This document shows, one piece after another, positions 35,895-45,140 of a stretch of DNA of 64,000 nt. The first letter of the stretch is position 1; the number at the start of each line of letters is the position of its first letter. This stretch comes from JACMRP01 sp047302465 (GTDB lineage: Bacteria > Bdellovibrionota > Bdellovibrionia > Bdellovibrionales > Bdellovibrionaceae), in assembly GCF_047302465.1 (NCBI RefSeq), contig NZ_CP178621.1, positions 4,030,001 to 4,094,000 on the forward strand, written 5' to 3'. Below the pieces are notes generated by a model. That model ran no database searches and was not told the DNA's origin. It worked only from the letters and a program-made list of their open reading frames with translations. Made by a program: the position numbers and the translations under genes.

Positions 35895-36880
35895 CGCGCT
35901 TCTTCCGTAGAAGAAGGTCCTTGGTAAAGAACTTTTTCAAACTCTTGGGAAAGCTGTTCTGGAGAAGCTTCCATCGTCAGAGTCGGCCCCAACCACATCT
36001 TTAACCAAATCTTAAAATGACTAGGTCGTTCTGCCGAGAAATCCACAAATTTATGCAGATGAATCCACGGAACGTAAGGATATTGATGATGTGCCAGGTG
36101 GTGGTGGTAATTTAGAAAGATATACTGAACAAATCTATTCACCTTCAAATTCCAAGCGCCATTACGAATATCTCGCTTAGACCAAGCATGATCCGCATAT
36201 TGCAAAGATCCCCACAACATAGCAAAAGACCAATAGCAAATGATCCAAGCTTTAAAGGTGATGCCCAATACAAAGATGAGAGCTAGCTGAAACAGGAGTG
36301 TAACTAACAGCTCCCAGCGCACGCGCTTCGGGTCGACATTATCAAGACCAGAAAGCATCGCATCCATGCTCATCGGCTTCATGTACTTGTGCTGACTACG
36401 GAATAAAGACGCATCCAAAATACGCGGAGAGAGTAAATACAGAATTCCGCCAAATGGTGCCGCCGTCCAATAGAATCCCAAAAGAACCGTGTAAAGTTGG
36501 GTAAACTTTAGAACCCGGCTATCCGTTGGATAGTACATATCAAACATCTCAACGTCCGTGCGGTTACGACGATGATGTCCCAAGTGAAAAGCTCTTTGAA
36601 AGAAAAAGCCCGTCGGAAAAAACATGGCAGATAATTGACCAAAGAAATCGTTGATACTTTTGTTCTGATGAAAAAGACGATGAACACTTTCGTGTAAGAG
36701 TGAAAACATCGTATTCCCGATAAAGGCGAAGCCGATTGCACAAAGCGCAATTTGCCACCACTCCGTCAAGACCGTGGCACCATATAGAAACCCAATAGCC
36801 GTCAAGTAAGAGGCTATTGCAATGACAATATTTAGTTTACCTGGAATAGGGATCAAGACCCCGTTAGCCGCTGTTTTCAT
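35891..36880 (-). CDS. Membrane fatty acid desaturase/hydroxylase (first of two at this locus)
   Basis: The histidine boxes HESVHRLFH, HLGHHRRNRTD and HHHLAHHQYPYVP between hydrophobic spans mark a diiron membrane desaturase/hydroxylase of about 329 residues. The start at 36880 (MKTAANGV) has GGAAAG just upstream; the longer frame runs to a codon opposite the next gene's ATG. It is divergent from the AurF-like gene, so one promoter region could drive both sides. Substrate unknown. Confidence 0.9.
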   Translation of the reverse strand: MKTAANGVLIPIPGKLNIVIAIASYLTAIGFLYGATVLTEWWQIALCAIGFAFIGNTMFSLLHESVHRLFHQNKSINDFFGQLSAMFFPTGFFFQRAFHLGHHRRNRTDVEMFDMYYPTDSRVLKFTQLYTVLLGFYWTAAPFGGILYLLSPRILDASLFRSQHKYMKPMSMDAMLSGLDNVDPKRVRWELLVTLLFQLALIFVLGITFKAWIICYWSFAMLWGSLQYADHAWSKRDIRNGAWNLKVNRFVQYIFLNYHHHLAHHQYPYVPWIHLHKFVDFSAERPSHFKIWLKMWLGPTLTMEASPEQLSQEFEKVLYQGPSSTEEAR

Positions 36881-36926
36881 TGCTTTCCATTTTACAAAGG
36901 AAAAACGGCTGAATACAATCGTGAAC

Positions 36927-37823
36927 ATGGATTATGCCGCAAGCTATCTGAAGCGCCAGGAACACTCTCTTGATAAGTGGTACGTTTTCATGAACGAAAA
37001 CTTGCGCCAAAATTTTCAAGAACTCACTTACGAAGAAGGCCTTACACCTTTTTTCGGTGCTGAGGACTGGAATGACTGGACTCCGGACCAGCGCAAAAAA
37101 CTCTTTCAGCGCTTTTGCCAATTCAATGCCGAAGCCTTGATGGCATTTGAACAATGTTTTATGTACGCAAGTGTTCAACCGGCGACTCTTATTCAGGACG
37201 AAACAGAAAGAAAGGCTTTCTTTCATTTTGTCCGCGAAGAGTTTCTGCACACAAAAGCGTTTAGATGTTACCTCCGCGCAGAAAAGGCTTTTAATTTTCC
37301 CCAAGACTCTGTTTTTATTCATCGCTGCCATCGTCTTAAGAATAACTTTGCCTGGATTCTAAAGCGCGAGCCTTTTGCGATTATTATTCCGGGAGCAAAA
37401 AGTGAAGCTTACTCTTTGTTTTATTCAAAACTCTTAGAACGAGTTTATAAGACCAAAACAAACTCATTTACAGAATTGAATACCCTCCACTCCAAAGATG
37501 AAGTGTTCCATGTTCAGTTCGATTATAACTTCGTGGACTCTTTGGTAAAAAATTGGAGTCTGTGGCGTCAATGGCGTTTTATCTTTTATAGCTTTCTAAT
37601 GATTTTAAATATTCAGTTCATTGTCATACTTGGGTTTATGAATATTCTAAAAGAGGTCGCCCCAGAAAAAGGCTTTTTCAAACGAACTTATACGATGATG
37701 CGTTTTTTCAGATGGACTCTTTGGCATTTTGTTCCGTACCAACAGACGCGTACGAATTTGCAAGCAACGTACAAACAGAGAAAACACTTTATGTACCTGC
37801 TTTTTAGACTTGGTTCTTTGTGA
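36927..37823 (+). CDS. AurF-like diiron oxygenase family protein
   Basis: The 298-residue helical protein has FVREEFLHTKAF near residue 103 and LHSKDEVFHVQF near 190: paired E/D-x-x-H ligands as in ferritin-like diiron oxygenases of the AurF (p-aminobenzoate N-oxygenase) type. Such enzymes oxidise amines or hydroxylate activated C-H bonds. A hydrophobic stretch near residue 225 suggests membrane contact. The next gene, a desaturase, overlaps it by four bases. The diiron call is fairly firm; the reaction is unknown. Confidence 0.7.
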   Translation: MDYAASYLKRQEHSLDKWYVFMNENLRQNFQELTYEEGLTPFFGAEDWNDWTPDQRKKLFQRFCQFNAEALMAFEQCFMYASVQPATLIQDETERKAFFHFVREEFLHTKAFRCYLRAEKAFNFPQDSVFIHRCHRLKNNFAWILKREPFAIIIPGAKSEAYSLFYSKLLERVYKTKTNSFTELNTLHSKDEVFHVQFDYNFVDSLVKNWSLWRQWRFIFYSFLMILNIQFIVILGFMNILKEVAPEKGFFKRTYTMMRFFRWTLWHFVPYQQTRTNLQATYKQRKHFMYLLFRLGSL

Positions 37824-38644
37824 GCATTTTAAAGTTTAGGTCCGATATTCGCAGTCTGTTTCTTCTGGGATGTGCGTTGGGACTTCTCTTTGGTGCACTT
37901 CGCCTTCACTTGAATCAATTTTCTGTCCCGACTTACATTGCTGCTTGGGGTTTTGGTGTCTGGGTTGTTTTTCTGGTTAGCCTTCTAAATCATAATCATC
38001 ACCATCATCCAACATTTCATAGCGGCATCTTAAACCGTGTGACCGACATTCTGATTTCCATCTGTATTGGCGCGCCTTCGACCCGTCTTCACTTAGTGCA
38101 TCACTTCAATCATCATCGCCACTACCAAAGTGAAAAAGACTGGAGCAACTATCGTATCCATGCCAAGTCTAAAGGTGTCCTCAGAATTTTGTATTATCTC
38201 TTCTCGGCCTCTCGGGAAATGGCGAAAAATCGTCGTAATATTCCCGCTCCACTATCTTTGCAAAAACACCAAGTGACCGAGCGTATTGTCCTGGGGAGCT
38301 TTTCATTAGTAGCCTTGTGGCTGAATCCGGGAATCTTTCTAGGCCTCATTGTGCCTACTTGGGTCGGGGGCCTCTGCCTGCTTCTAACTTCGAATCTTTT
38401 TAATCACGACCAATGTGATCTTGAGTCTGAATACAATCACTCCCGTAATTTTTTAGGAAAAGTTGAAAATTGGTTTTTTTTGAATAATGGGTTCCATAGT
38501 GCTCACCATGAAAAACCCGAGCTGCACTGGAGCCTTCTCCCAGAACTTCATGAGCGGACATTCGAACATCACACGAACGAAAACTTAAAGCAGTCCTCCT
38601 TTCTTGTTTACTTCGCAAGATACATTTTTAAGAATGAAATCTAA
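37820..38644 (+). CDS. Second membrane desaturase/hydroxylase
   Basis: Starts at GTG 37820 overlapping the previous TGA. HNHHHHPTFHSG, HLVHHFNHHRHYQ and HSAHHEKP are the three histidine clusters of membrane diiron desaturases, in 274 residues with four or so spans. It is co-translated with the AurF-like gene, so both probably act on one molecule in sequence. It is short for a classical acyl-lipid desaturase, leaving hydroxylase or carotenoid-type ketolase/hydroxylase chemistry open. Confidence 0.85.
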   Translation: MSILKFRSDIRSLFLLGCALGLLFGALRLHLNQFSVPTYIAAWGFGVWVVFLVSLLNHNHHHHPTFHSGILNRVTDILISICIGAPSTRLHLVHHFNHHRHYQSEKDWSNYRIHAKSKGVLRILYYLFSASREMAKNRRNIPAPLSLQKHQVTERIVLGSFSLVALWLNPGIFLGLIVPTWVGGLCLLLTSNLFNHDQCDLESEYNHSRNFLGKVENWFFLNNGFHSAHHEKPELHWSLLPELHERTFEHHTNENLKQSSFLVYFARYIFKNEI

Positions 38645-38664
38645 ACCAAGGATGGACCTGCAGT

Positions 38665-39297
38665 ATGGAATACGTTTTTAATTTTTGCCTGATTGTATGG
38701 CCGTTACTTGTAAGCGCTCTGGCTTTTTCGTTTAATCGTAAGCAAAATAGCCAAGACCCTTGGACCGGAGGACCCATTTCGTGGCCGAAGTCCTTCTGGT
38801 TGGCCTACACGGTATCCACTTGGTTTCTGCTGCCAATTATCTTCTTGCTTCACCCAAATCTGCCATCAGGCTTTCACGCGGTCTTTATTGTGCACCTACT
38901 GAGCTGGTGGATTCGCGGTCCTTTAGAGCTTTTCATGATTTACAAATGGTTTAACTGGTCACCCCGCTACGGGATCAGTCACGATATTTTTCACTTGGCC
39001 CTTTGTGGATATTTCTTAAGTCAAAACTGGAGTGAGATTCAAGCAAGCCTAGGAACTCCGATTGGAAACCTAGCAACTGTTTTCTGTCTCATTATTATTT
39101 TTACGACTTGTGCCGAGATTCTTTTTGCGGCGCTCTTTTTGCGCTTTAGATCTCAACAAGAAGAAAAGGAACTCATCTATTTTGCCTCTGATGACCCTAA
39201 ATGGATTTTTATCAACCGTGTGACTTTAAGCGTGGTTTTGGTAGCTATGAGTCACTTGATTTTGCAAAGCCTTTACGTACTTAAAGGGCTTCTGTAA
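38665..39297 (+). CDS. Polytopic membrane protein, unknown
   Basis: The 210-residue protein has six or so hydrophobic spans and the motif YGISHDIFHLALCGYF between two of them. The H-D-x-x-H pair is suggestive of a metal or proton site. I do not recognise a family. It follows the second desaturase by 20 bases on the same strand, so it belongs to that three-gene set. Its end overlaps the convergent GNAT gene by 72 bases. Confidence 0.7.
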   Translation: MEYVFNFCLIVWPLLVSALAFSFNRKQNSQDPWTGGPISWPKSFWLAYTVSTWFLLPIIFLLHPNLPSGFHAVFIVHLLSWWIRGPLELFMIYKWFNWSPRYGISHDIFHLALCGYFLSQNWSEIQASLGTPIGNLATVFCLIIIFTTCAEILFAALFLRFRSQQEEKELIYFASDDPKWIFINRVTLSVVLVAMSHLILQSLYVLKGLL

Positions 39298-39999
39298 AAG
39301 CTTGTAGATTCTTTTTGCTACGTACTTAGCCGGCACCCACAGGGTGACTTTAGCAACACAGACAAGCTCTGTGCCTTCTTGCCAACGTGGGTTTTTCTCA
39401 GCAAAGAATTTAATACGCGGAATTTTTAGCAGGTCGGTATCGATATCTGCAACATGAACCTTAACAGCACAAGCTTCGCCTACGGGCTCAATTAATCCTT
39501 GTGTTGAGTTGTATCGGTTACCAAACTTTTTCGAGTAGAATGCATGCATAAGATCTTGAGTCGCTGATGGAGTCGATCTTTCGTACCGTGGATAATGTTC
39601 GGGAAAATTATTGGCCATTAAAAGATATGTCTTATAGCCCTTCGAAATCAAAAACCAATAAACCGGTCGAGATAGATTCCGGATCTTCATAGAAAGCAAA
39701 TAGCGCCCGAAAGCAATTCCTAAAGCACCATTGCCCCAATAAGCTCGATCCAAAACAGTATCACCACTATACAAACAAAGAATTTTTTGACCGTTTACGT
39801 CTAAATCACGAGACAACAAAGTTGAAAAGCCCTGAATCGCATTCTCGCGGTCAGCAAGCAAAATCACGCTATCCTTCTCCATCAAATCCTTTTGGAACTG
39901 ATCTTTCAAAATATGATCATAGTAAGAAACCATAATCTCATACATTCTAGAGACTTGTTCTGGAGCTAGATTTTTAATCGGGACGATCGCTGTCTTCAT
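39226..39999 (-). CDS. GNAT-like N-acyltransferase
   Basis: The 257-residue protein has the pattern of long GNAT or PEP-CTERM/autoinducer-synthase-like acyltransferases: IQGFSTLLSRDLDVNGQKILCLYSGDTVLDRAYWGNGALGIAFGR in parts, then WFLISKGYKTY. The start is ATG 39999 (MKTAIVPIK), with GGAAG upstream; a TTG at 40017 is less likely. It stands alone on the minus strand between two plus-strand sets of the oxygenase locus, and is divergent from the RnfD-VCBS operon. The acyl donor and acceptor are unknown. Confidence 0.65.
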   Translation of the reverse strand: MKTAIVPIKNLAPEQVSRMYEIMVSYYDHILKDQFQKDLMEKDSVILLADRENAIQGFSTLLSRDLDVNGQKILCLYSGDTVLDRAYWGNGALGIAFGRYLLSMKIRNLSRPVYWFLISKGYKTYLLMANNFPEHYPRYERSTPSATQDLMHAFYSKKFGNRYNSTQGLIEPVGEACAVKVHVADIDTDLLKIPRIKFFAEKNPRWQEGTELVCVAKVTLWVPAKYVAKRIYKLLQKPFKYVKALQNQVTHSYQNHA

Positions 40000-40148
40000 A
40001 GAAACTGATTCTTCCAACTTTTTTAGGTCAATTCAAGTCTTAGCAGTGGCCCGGAACATTATTCATGGGAACAAAAATACGCCGCAAACTCCCAAGCACA
40101 AACTATACAGTAGAAGTGCTTAGGCTCCTAGGATAGCCTGGGATTTAC

Positions 40149-42971
40149 ATGGAAGAAACAGCACTAAATTCAGCACTTACAGGCGATTCATTTCTTAAAC
40201 GTAGTTGGGCCAAATTCCAAGAATTGGACCCGCGAATTCCGGTCGCAGTCATCCTGTTTACTTATCTGGCATTGGGCTTAACCGTCCTCGGTTTTAATCG
40301 CAGCCCTTTGCAGGCAATCACGACAACTCTGACTTGCTGTACTGTCGAAGTGCTTCTGACTTACTTGTTTAAAAGAAAGTGGGTATTCCCACTGAGCGCG
40401 ATGATCACAAGTTTCTCGCTCTCTTTTCTTATGAACTACAGCCATGATTTCTTTTTGCTGTTTGTACCAATCTTCTTTGCGATTGGTTCCAAGTATATTT
40501 TCCAGTTTAATGGAAAGCATGCGCTGAATCCCGCGATGATGGGGATCTCGCTTTCATTGCTATTCAGCGAAGAGCTTTTGACCGCAGCACCTGCTTATCA
40601 GTGGAACGGCATCGGCGCCATGTCTCTGTTTGTGATAATGCTAGGAATTATCTTCGTTATTCCTAAAGTGAACCGCGTGTGGCTTGTGGGCAGCTTTCTT
40701 CTAGTGTTTTCTTTGCAGACAGCCCTTCGTGCTTGGATCATGAAGCACCATCTTCCCTTTGAAACTTTGTTCTTGGGAACATTGTCTTCTCCGTCATTTT
40801 TTATTTTTACATTCTTTATGATTACAGATCCTGCGACGTCTCCGAAGGATCGTAAACAGCAAATCATCGTGGGTGCCTTACTAGCGACTGTGGATTTGGC
40901 ACTGCACCTTCGCCAAAGTTATTACACCTTTTTCTATGCGGCTCTGATTGTGGGCGGAAGCCGTCTGGCTATTAACCATCTTAAAACCGCTCGCAAAGAA
41001 GGTTTTGGAAATTACTTTAAGTCTCGTTTCATCACTTCCAAGTACTATCGTCAGCCTCTGGTTCTGGGAATTCTGTTTTTGGCCGGCACGACAGTTTATA
41101 GCAAAGCTATCAACCCCCATCTGACTTTGAATAATCTGAACTGGAACTTTGTAGAAATTGATCCTGCTAGTTCCGGCCTTAACGCAAATAAAGAGGGCGA
41201 CATTTACGCGAAGCTCGATCCCCGCGTGCAACATATTGCAAAGTGGGTTCTCAGTGTCGGGGATTCTGTTTCAATGGCAGATTTCGACAACGACGGCCGC
41301 CAAGATGTCTTCTTAACGAACCTTCTTAAAGAACCTTTCAATCGTTATGCGCTTTATCGTAATGTCGGCCCTGCCAAGTTTGAGCGTGTGCCGCTGCCAG
41401 CTTTGAATACCGTCAACGAAGACCCGGCTAAGCATGGTGTTGTCAGTAACGGTATTTTCTCAGACTACGATAACGACGGCGACCAAGATCTGATGCTCAC
41501 TGTCGGTTTTGGCCACTCAATGCTTCTTAAGAATCTTTTGAGCGAAAGTGGAAAAGCTGAATTCAAAGATGTGACTGACGAAGTTGGTTTGAATTTTCCA
41601 ACTCAGTCTATTTCAGCAACATTTGCTGACTTCAATCAAGATGGTCTTTTGGACCTGCTGATTATGAACGTTTGGCCGAATGACTTGCCAGATTACGATA
41701 AGCCTACCCCCCTAAGCCTCTTCCATCTGCCTCAACCGGAATACGACGGTGATAACCGCATGTTTAATTTCATGCACGATAGTTGGCATATGTCGAACAA
41801 TGGCGGAGAAAACGTTCTTCTTTTGCAAACTCCAGATCATAAGTTTGAAAAACAAGATTCTAAAAAATGGGGCATACCGGAAACTCGTTGGTCGTTGGCA
41901 GTTGGGGTTGTGGACTTCAATAACGATACTTGGCCGGATTTTTATGTCGCCAATGATTTCGGTCCTGATGACCTCTACTACAACCATGAAGGAAAATATT
42001 TCGAGAATATCAAAGGCACGATCTTTGGTTCTATCGGAAAAGACACATACAAAGGCATGAACGTTTCTATCGCCGACTTTGATCGCACCGGAAACTACGG
42101 CGTTTATGTTTCAAACGTGCATCACGCGTTCCAAGCCGAGGGAAGTCTTCTATGGATGTTCTCTCCTTCTGACAAGCCTTTCTATCCGAACATCGTTGAA
42201 GCTGCGACGAACAAATCAGTTCTGAACGAAAACCGTTTCGGTTGGGGAGCTTCCGCAACAGACTTCGACAACGATGGCTTGGTTGACATCGCTCAGGCTA
42301 ACGGCATGGTCGACGATACTTACGATCGCAAATCCGAAGAATGCCCTGACTACTGGTATGTGAATGAGAAAGTGGCCCGCTCGCCGCCTTCGATTCACCG
42401 CTATGCGAATCGTTGGGGTGATATTCGCGGCTATTGCATCTATGGGCATGAGCAAAATAGAATTTATTTGAATCGCGGCGCGGATCAAAAACCGCAGTTC
42501 GTCGATGTTGCAACTCAAGTCGGCGTAACAAAACTGACAAACTCGCGTGGCGCAGCTAGTGCAGATTTTGAGAATCACGGGCGTCGGGACTTGATTTTCA
42601 CCCACCCATTTGGCGCAGCCACCTTTTATGTGAACCGTCTCAAAGACGGCGTGAAACCTGAAGAAACGAATGCATGGGTCGGTTTTGAACTTACAAGTTT
42701 AAAACCAGGCTGCAACCGTGATGCTGTCGGCACGCAAGTTGAGCTGATCGTGTATAAAAAAGATCAATCTTTCTTCCGCATCGTTCAAGAAGTTCAGGTA
42801 GTAAGTGGATTCGCTTCTCAGAACGATAAAAGACTGCATTTTGGCTTGGGTCAAAATGTGGACCACGTCAATGCCAACATTAAATGGTGTGGTCGTGAAC
42901 CAGAGAAGTTAGAAAATATAAAAACAAATGCGTACAATAAAGTAGTTTTAAAAAATGAATCAAAGCCTTAG
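40149..42971 (+). CDS. RnfD/NqrB-like membrane domain fused to VCBS/FG-GAP and UnbV (CRTAC1-like) domains
   Basis: The 940-residue protein has two parts. Residues 1 to about 330 are about ten spans with FNGKHALNPAMMGI, the RnfD/NqrB signature that in the redox pumps precedes the FMN site. Residues about 360-830 hold several calcium-binding FG-GAP/VCBS repeats (MADFDNDGRQDVF, FSDYDNDGDQDLM, ATDFDNDGLVDIA). Residues about 840-935 contain GCNRDAVGTQVEL of the ASPIC/UnbV domain. The periplasmic propeller may bind a ligand while the membrane part carries flavin or electrons. It is first of a seven-gene overlapping operon; no other Rnf/Nqr subunit is near. Confidence 0.82.
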   Translation: MEETALNSALTGDSFLKRSWAKFQELDPRIPVAVILFTYLALGLTVLGFNRSPLQAITTTLTCCTVEVLLTYLFKRKWVFPLSAMITSFSLSFLMNYSHDFFLLFVPIFFAIGSKYIFQFNGKHALNPAMMGISLSLLFSEELLTAAPAYQWNGIGAMSLFVIMLGIIFVIPKVNRVWLVGSFLLVFSLQTALRAWIMKHHLPFETLFLGTLSSPSFFIFTFFMITDPATSPKDRKQQIIVGALLATVDLALHLRQSYYTFFYAALIVGGSRLAINHLKTARKEGFGNYFKSRFITSKYYRQPLVLGILFLAGTTVYSKAINPHLTLNNLNWNFVEIDPASSGLNANKEGDIYAKLDPRVQHIAKWVLSVGDSVSMADFDNDGRQDVFLTNLLKEPFNRYALYRNVGPAKFERVPLPALNTVNEDPAKHGVVSNGIFSDYDNDGDQDLMLTVGFGHSMLLKNLLSESGKAEFKDVTDEVGLNFPTQSISATFADFNQDGLLDLLIMNVWPNDLPDYDKPTPLSLFHLPQPEYDGDNRMFNFMHDSWHMSNNGGENVLLLQTPDHKFEKQDSKKWGIPETRWSLAVGVVDFNNDTWPDFYVANDFGPDDLYYNHEGKYFENIKGTIFGSIGKDTYKGMNVSIADFDRTGNYGVYVSNVHHAFQAEGSLLWMFSPSDKPFYPNIVEAATNKSVLNENRFGWGASATDFDNDGLVDIAQANGMVDDTYDRKSEECPDYWYVNEKVARSPPSIHRYANRWGDIRGYCIYGHEQNRIYLNRGADQKPQFVDVATQVGVTKLTNSRGAASADFENHGRRDLIFTHPFGAATFYVNRLKDGVKPEETNAWVGFELTSLKPGCNRDAVGTQVELIVYKKDQSFFRIVQEVQVVSGFASQNDKRLHFGLGQNVDHVNANIKWCGREPEKLENIKTNAYNKVVLKNESKP

Positions 42972-44016
42972 AGACAAAGATAAAGACATCGTCAATCATT
43001 GGTATATCGTAGCCCTTGACCACGAAGTACCGGCAGACCGACCTATCGTACGCACGGTCTACGATATTCCTTATGTCCTTTTCCGAAATGAAGAGGGCAA
43101 AATCACGGTGCTTATTGATAAATGTCCCCATCGTGGAAGTCAGCTCTCGAAAGGAACTTGTGAAAAAGGCCAACTTCGTTGTCCTTATCACGGTTGGAAG
43201 TTTGACGGACAAGGTTCGGTTTGCGAAATTCCTTCTGAAGGACCTGACAATAGTGAGTCGCTCAAGCGCCGCCAATGGAAGGGATTTACAGTTCCGACAT
43301 TCCAAAAAGATTCTTGTGTCTGGATTTGGCCCGGGGATCCCGCGCTTGCAACTGCAGAGCCACCTTGGAATTTCCCTGAGTTCTCTAATCCAAAGGCCGC
43401 GAAATATTTCATGCTAACGGATTTTGACAACGAGGTCGGACCTTTGGTTCAAAACTTCATGGATGTGCCTCATACGGTCTTTGTGCACTCGAAATGGTTC
43501 CGCAATAGAAGCTTTTTGAAAGTCCCAGTGAAAGTCGATGTTAAGGCAGCCACGGTGAAAGTCACCTATGAGCAGCCTCAAGACAGTATCGGCTTTATGG
43601 AATCGATTCTGAACCCTAAAAAAGAACCGATGATCCACACCGATGAGTACATCTTCCCTAATATCACGCGTGTGGATTACAAATTCGGAAAATACTTTTT
43701 CATCATCAATAGCCAGTGCACACCTGTGACTCGCTGTAAAACCCGAGTTTATACTTGGATTTGTTTCCACATCGGACCTTTTACAAAACTTTTGAAACCT
43801 TTCATGCAGTTCTACACCCGTCAGGTTATTGAACAAGACGTCGAGATCATGGAAAACCATGGTCACAACTTAAAGGTCTTCGGCGAGTTCGAATACAAAT
43901 CAACTCCTGCGGATGAATTGCATTTAGCCATTGATAAAATGCGCGTATCAGGCGCACAAGACCGTCATAGCCCTGAAAAAATGGAATATAGTCGAGAGAG
44001 GGATTTTTGGATCTAA
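42955..44016 (+). CDS. Rieske non-heme iron oxygenase, alpha-subunit type
   Basis: The 353-residue protein has the Rieske [2Fe-2S] ligands CPHRGSQL and CPYHGWKFD near residues 58 and 80. The mononuclear iron motif D-x2-H-x4-H occurs in FMDVPHTVFVH near residue 168. These are the marks of Rieske oxygenases such as ring-hydroxylating and choline/sterol monooxygenases. The gene overlaps the upstream fusion by 17 bases and the next by 10. No reductase or ferredoxin is nearby, so the RnfD-like protein or a general reductase may feed electrons; that is inference. Confidence 0.92.
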   Translation: MNQSLRDKDKDIVNHWYIVALDHEVPADRPIVRTVYDIPYVLFRNEEGKITVLIDKCPHRGSQLSKGTCEKGQLRCPYHGWKFDGQGSVCEIPSEGPDNSESLKRRQWKGFTVPTFQKDSCVWIWPGDPALATAEPPWNFPEFSNPKAAKYFMLTDFDNEVGPLVQNFMDVPHTVFVHSKWFRNRSFLKVPVKVDVKAATVKVTYEQPQDSIGFMESILNPKKEPMIHTDEYIFPNITRVDYKFGKYFFIINSQCTPVTRCKTRVYTWICFHIGPFTKLLKPFMQFYTRQVIEQDVEIMENHGHNLKVFGEFEYKSTPADELHLAIDKMRVSGAQDRHSPEKMEYSRERDFWI

Positions 44017-45140
44017 GGGAGTACCTGAAGTCTCAGGACTCTTTGTGCGAGTTCGAGGTTTCAAAACACCAGAATGCTGTATTCCAGATGTTGGAAGAGC
44101 ACGCCATGAACGTGGCGGGCATTCATCTAACCTATGAACGGCGCCCCGAGTTTAATAAGCTTCTCGAATTTCAAGGTCCTGCTGGAGTTACAATTCTTGG
44201 CTTAGATAAAGAACAAATTTCCGGGATATGTTCTATCTCTATGGGATCTCGTTACATCCAGGGTCAGAAAACGACCGCTGGTTACGTTGGCGATTTTAGG
44301 ACTAATGGCACAAAGTACGTGGCGAAACTTTGGCGAAAAACCTACGCCGCAGTTCTAAAATCCACTCAGAACACCAAAGAACTTTTAAATCCACAGTATT
44401 TTCTAACGGCCATTTTAGCTGATAATGCCCTAGCTATTCGCAATTTAGTCGAACTAAAAAAGGACTTTGGCTTTTACTATCGTTTTCTCCGAACCGTCGA
44501 CATGGTGAATATCTATGGCCGTAAGCCTTTTGCCAAAACAAGTTCACCTTGGCAAGGTCGCTTTGCCAAGGCCTCTGACGAAGACCGCATTCGCTCATTT
44601 TTAGATGTGGCTGAACAAAGAAAATCTTTCGGCGCCGTCTTTGATACATCTTCTGAATCTGAATGGACCCGACGTAAAAAAGTATGGCCCGGCTTTAAAA
44701 CGGAAAACTTTGTACTTATTGAAGACTCTCAAGGTGAATTGCTCGCTGTCACTTTGCCATGGTCCCCGAGTGCCGCAAAAAGAATGCGCGTCACTCAAGC
44801 GCCAGGGATGCTGTTGACGGCTTTTAAAATTCTGAAAGTCTTTGGCTATAATATGCCGAGCGTTGGTCAAAGTATCGAGACTTGTTACCTCACTCACTTG
44901 AATATAAAGCCTGACGTCGATGCCTCATCCGTCGTTCAGACTCTTCTAGAGTTTCTATTAGAGAAAAGTTTCCTTAAAACAAATCATATGTTGTCTGTGG
45001 CGGACTGGTGGGGGCTTAACTTGAAAAGCTTTATTACTCAAAGAGTGCCAGTAAATCTGTACGCTGTTGCTACAGATTCAAATCAGCACTTAAGCGAGCT
45101 AAAAACCCCCGAAATCGGTTTTGAAATGGGGTTGGTATGA
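44007..45140 (+). CDS. GNAT-like acyltransferase, two-domain
   Basis: Starts at TTG 44007 with AGAGAGGGA upstream, overlapping the Rieske gene. The 377 residues look like two GNAT-type halves: GPAGVTILGLDKEQISGICSIS and YVGDFRTNG, then FGAVFDTSSESE and SQGELLAVTLPW. Exact family is uncertain. It is coupled to the GH3-type gene (ATGA), which suggests they act on the same carboxyl or amine group. Confidence 0.6.
   Translation: MDLREYLKSQDSLCEFEVSKHQNAVFQMLEEHAMNVAGIHLTYERRPEFNKLLEFQGPAGVTILGLDKEQISGICSISMGSRYIQGQKTTAGYVGDFRTNGTKYVAKLWRKTYAAVLKSTQNTKELLNPQYFLTAILADNALAIRNLVELKKDFGFYYRFLRTVDMVNIYGRKPFAKTSSPWQGRFAKASDEDRIRSFLDVAEQRKSFGAVFDTSSESEWTRRKKVWPGFKTENFVLIEDSQGELLAVTLPWSPSAAKRMRVTQAPGMLLTAFKILKVFGYNMPSVGQSIETCYLTHLNIKPDVDASSVVQTLLEFLLEKSFLKTNHMLSVADWWGLNLKSFITQRVPVNLYAVATDSNQHLSELKTPEIGFEMGLV

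Noticed and set aside
42216..42605. Long minus-strand frames opposite the VCBS repeats
   Set aside because: Regular Asp/Asn-rich repeats on the plus strand create open antisense frames; no start signal or domain supports them.
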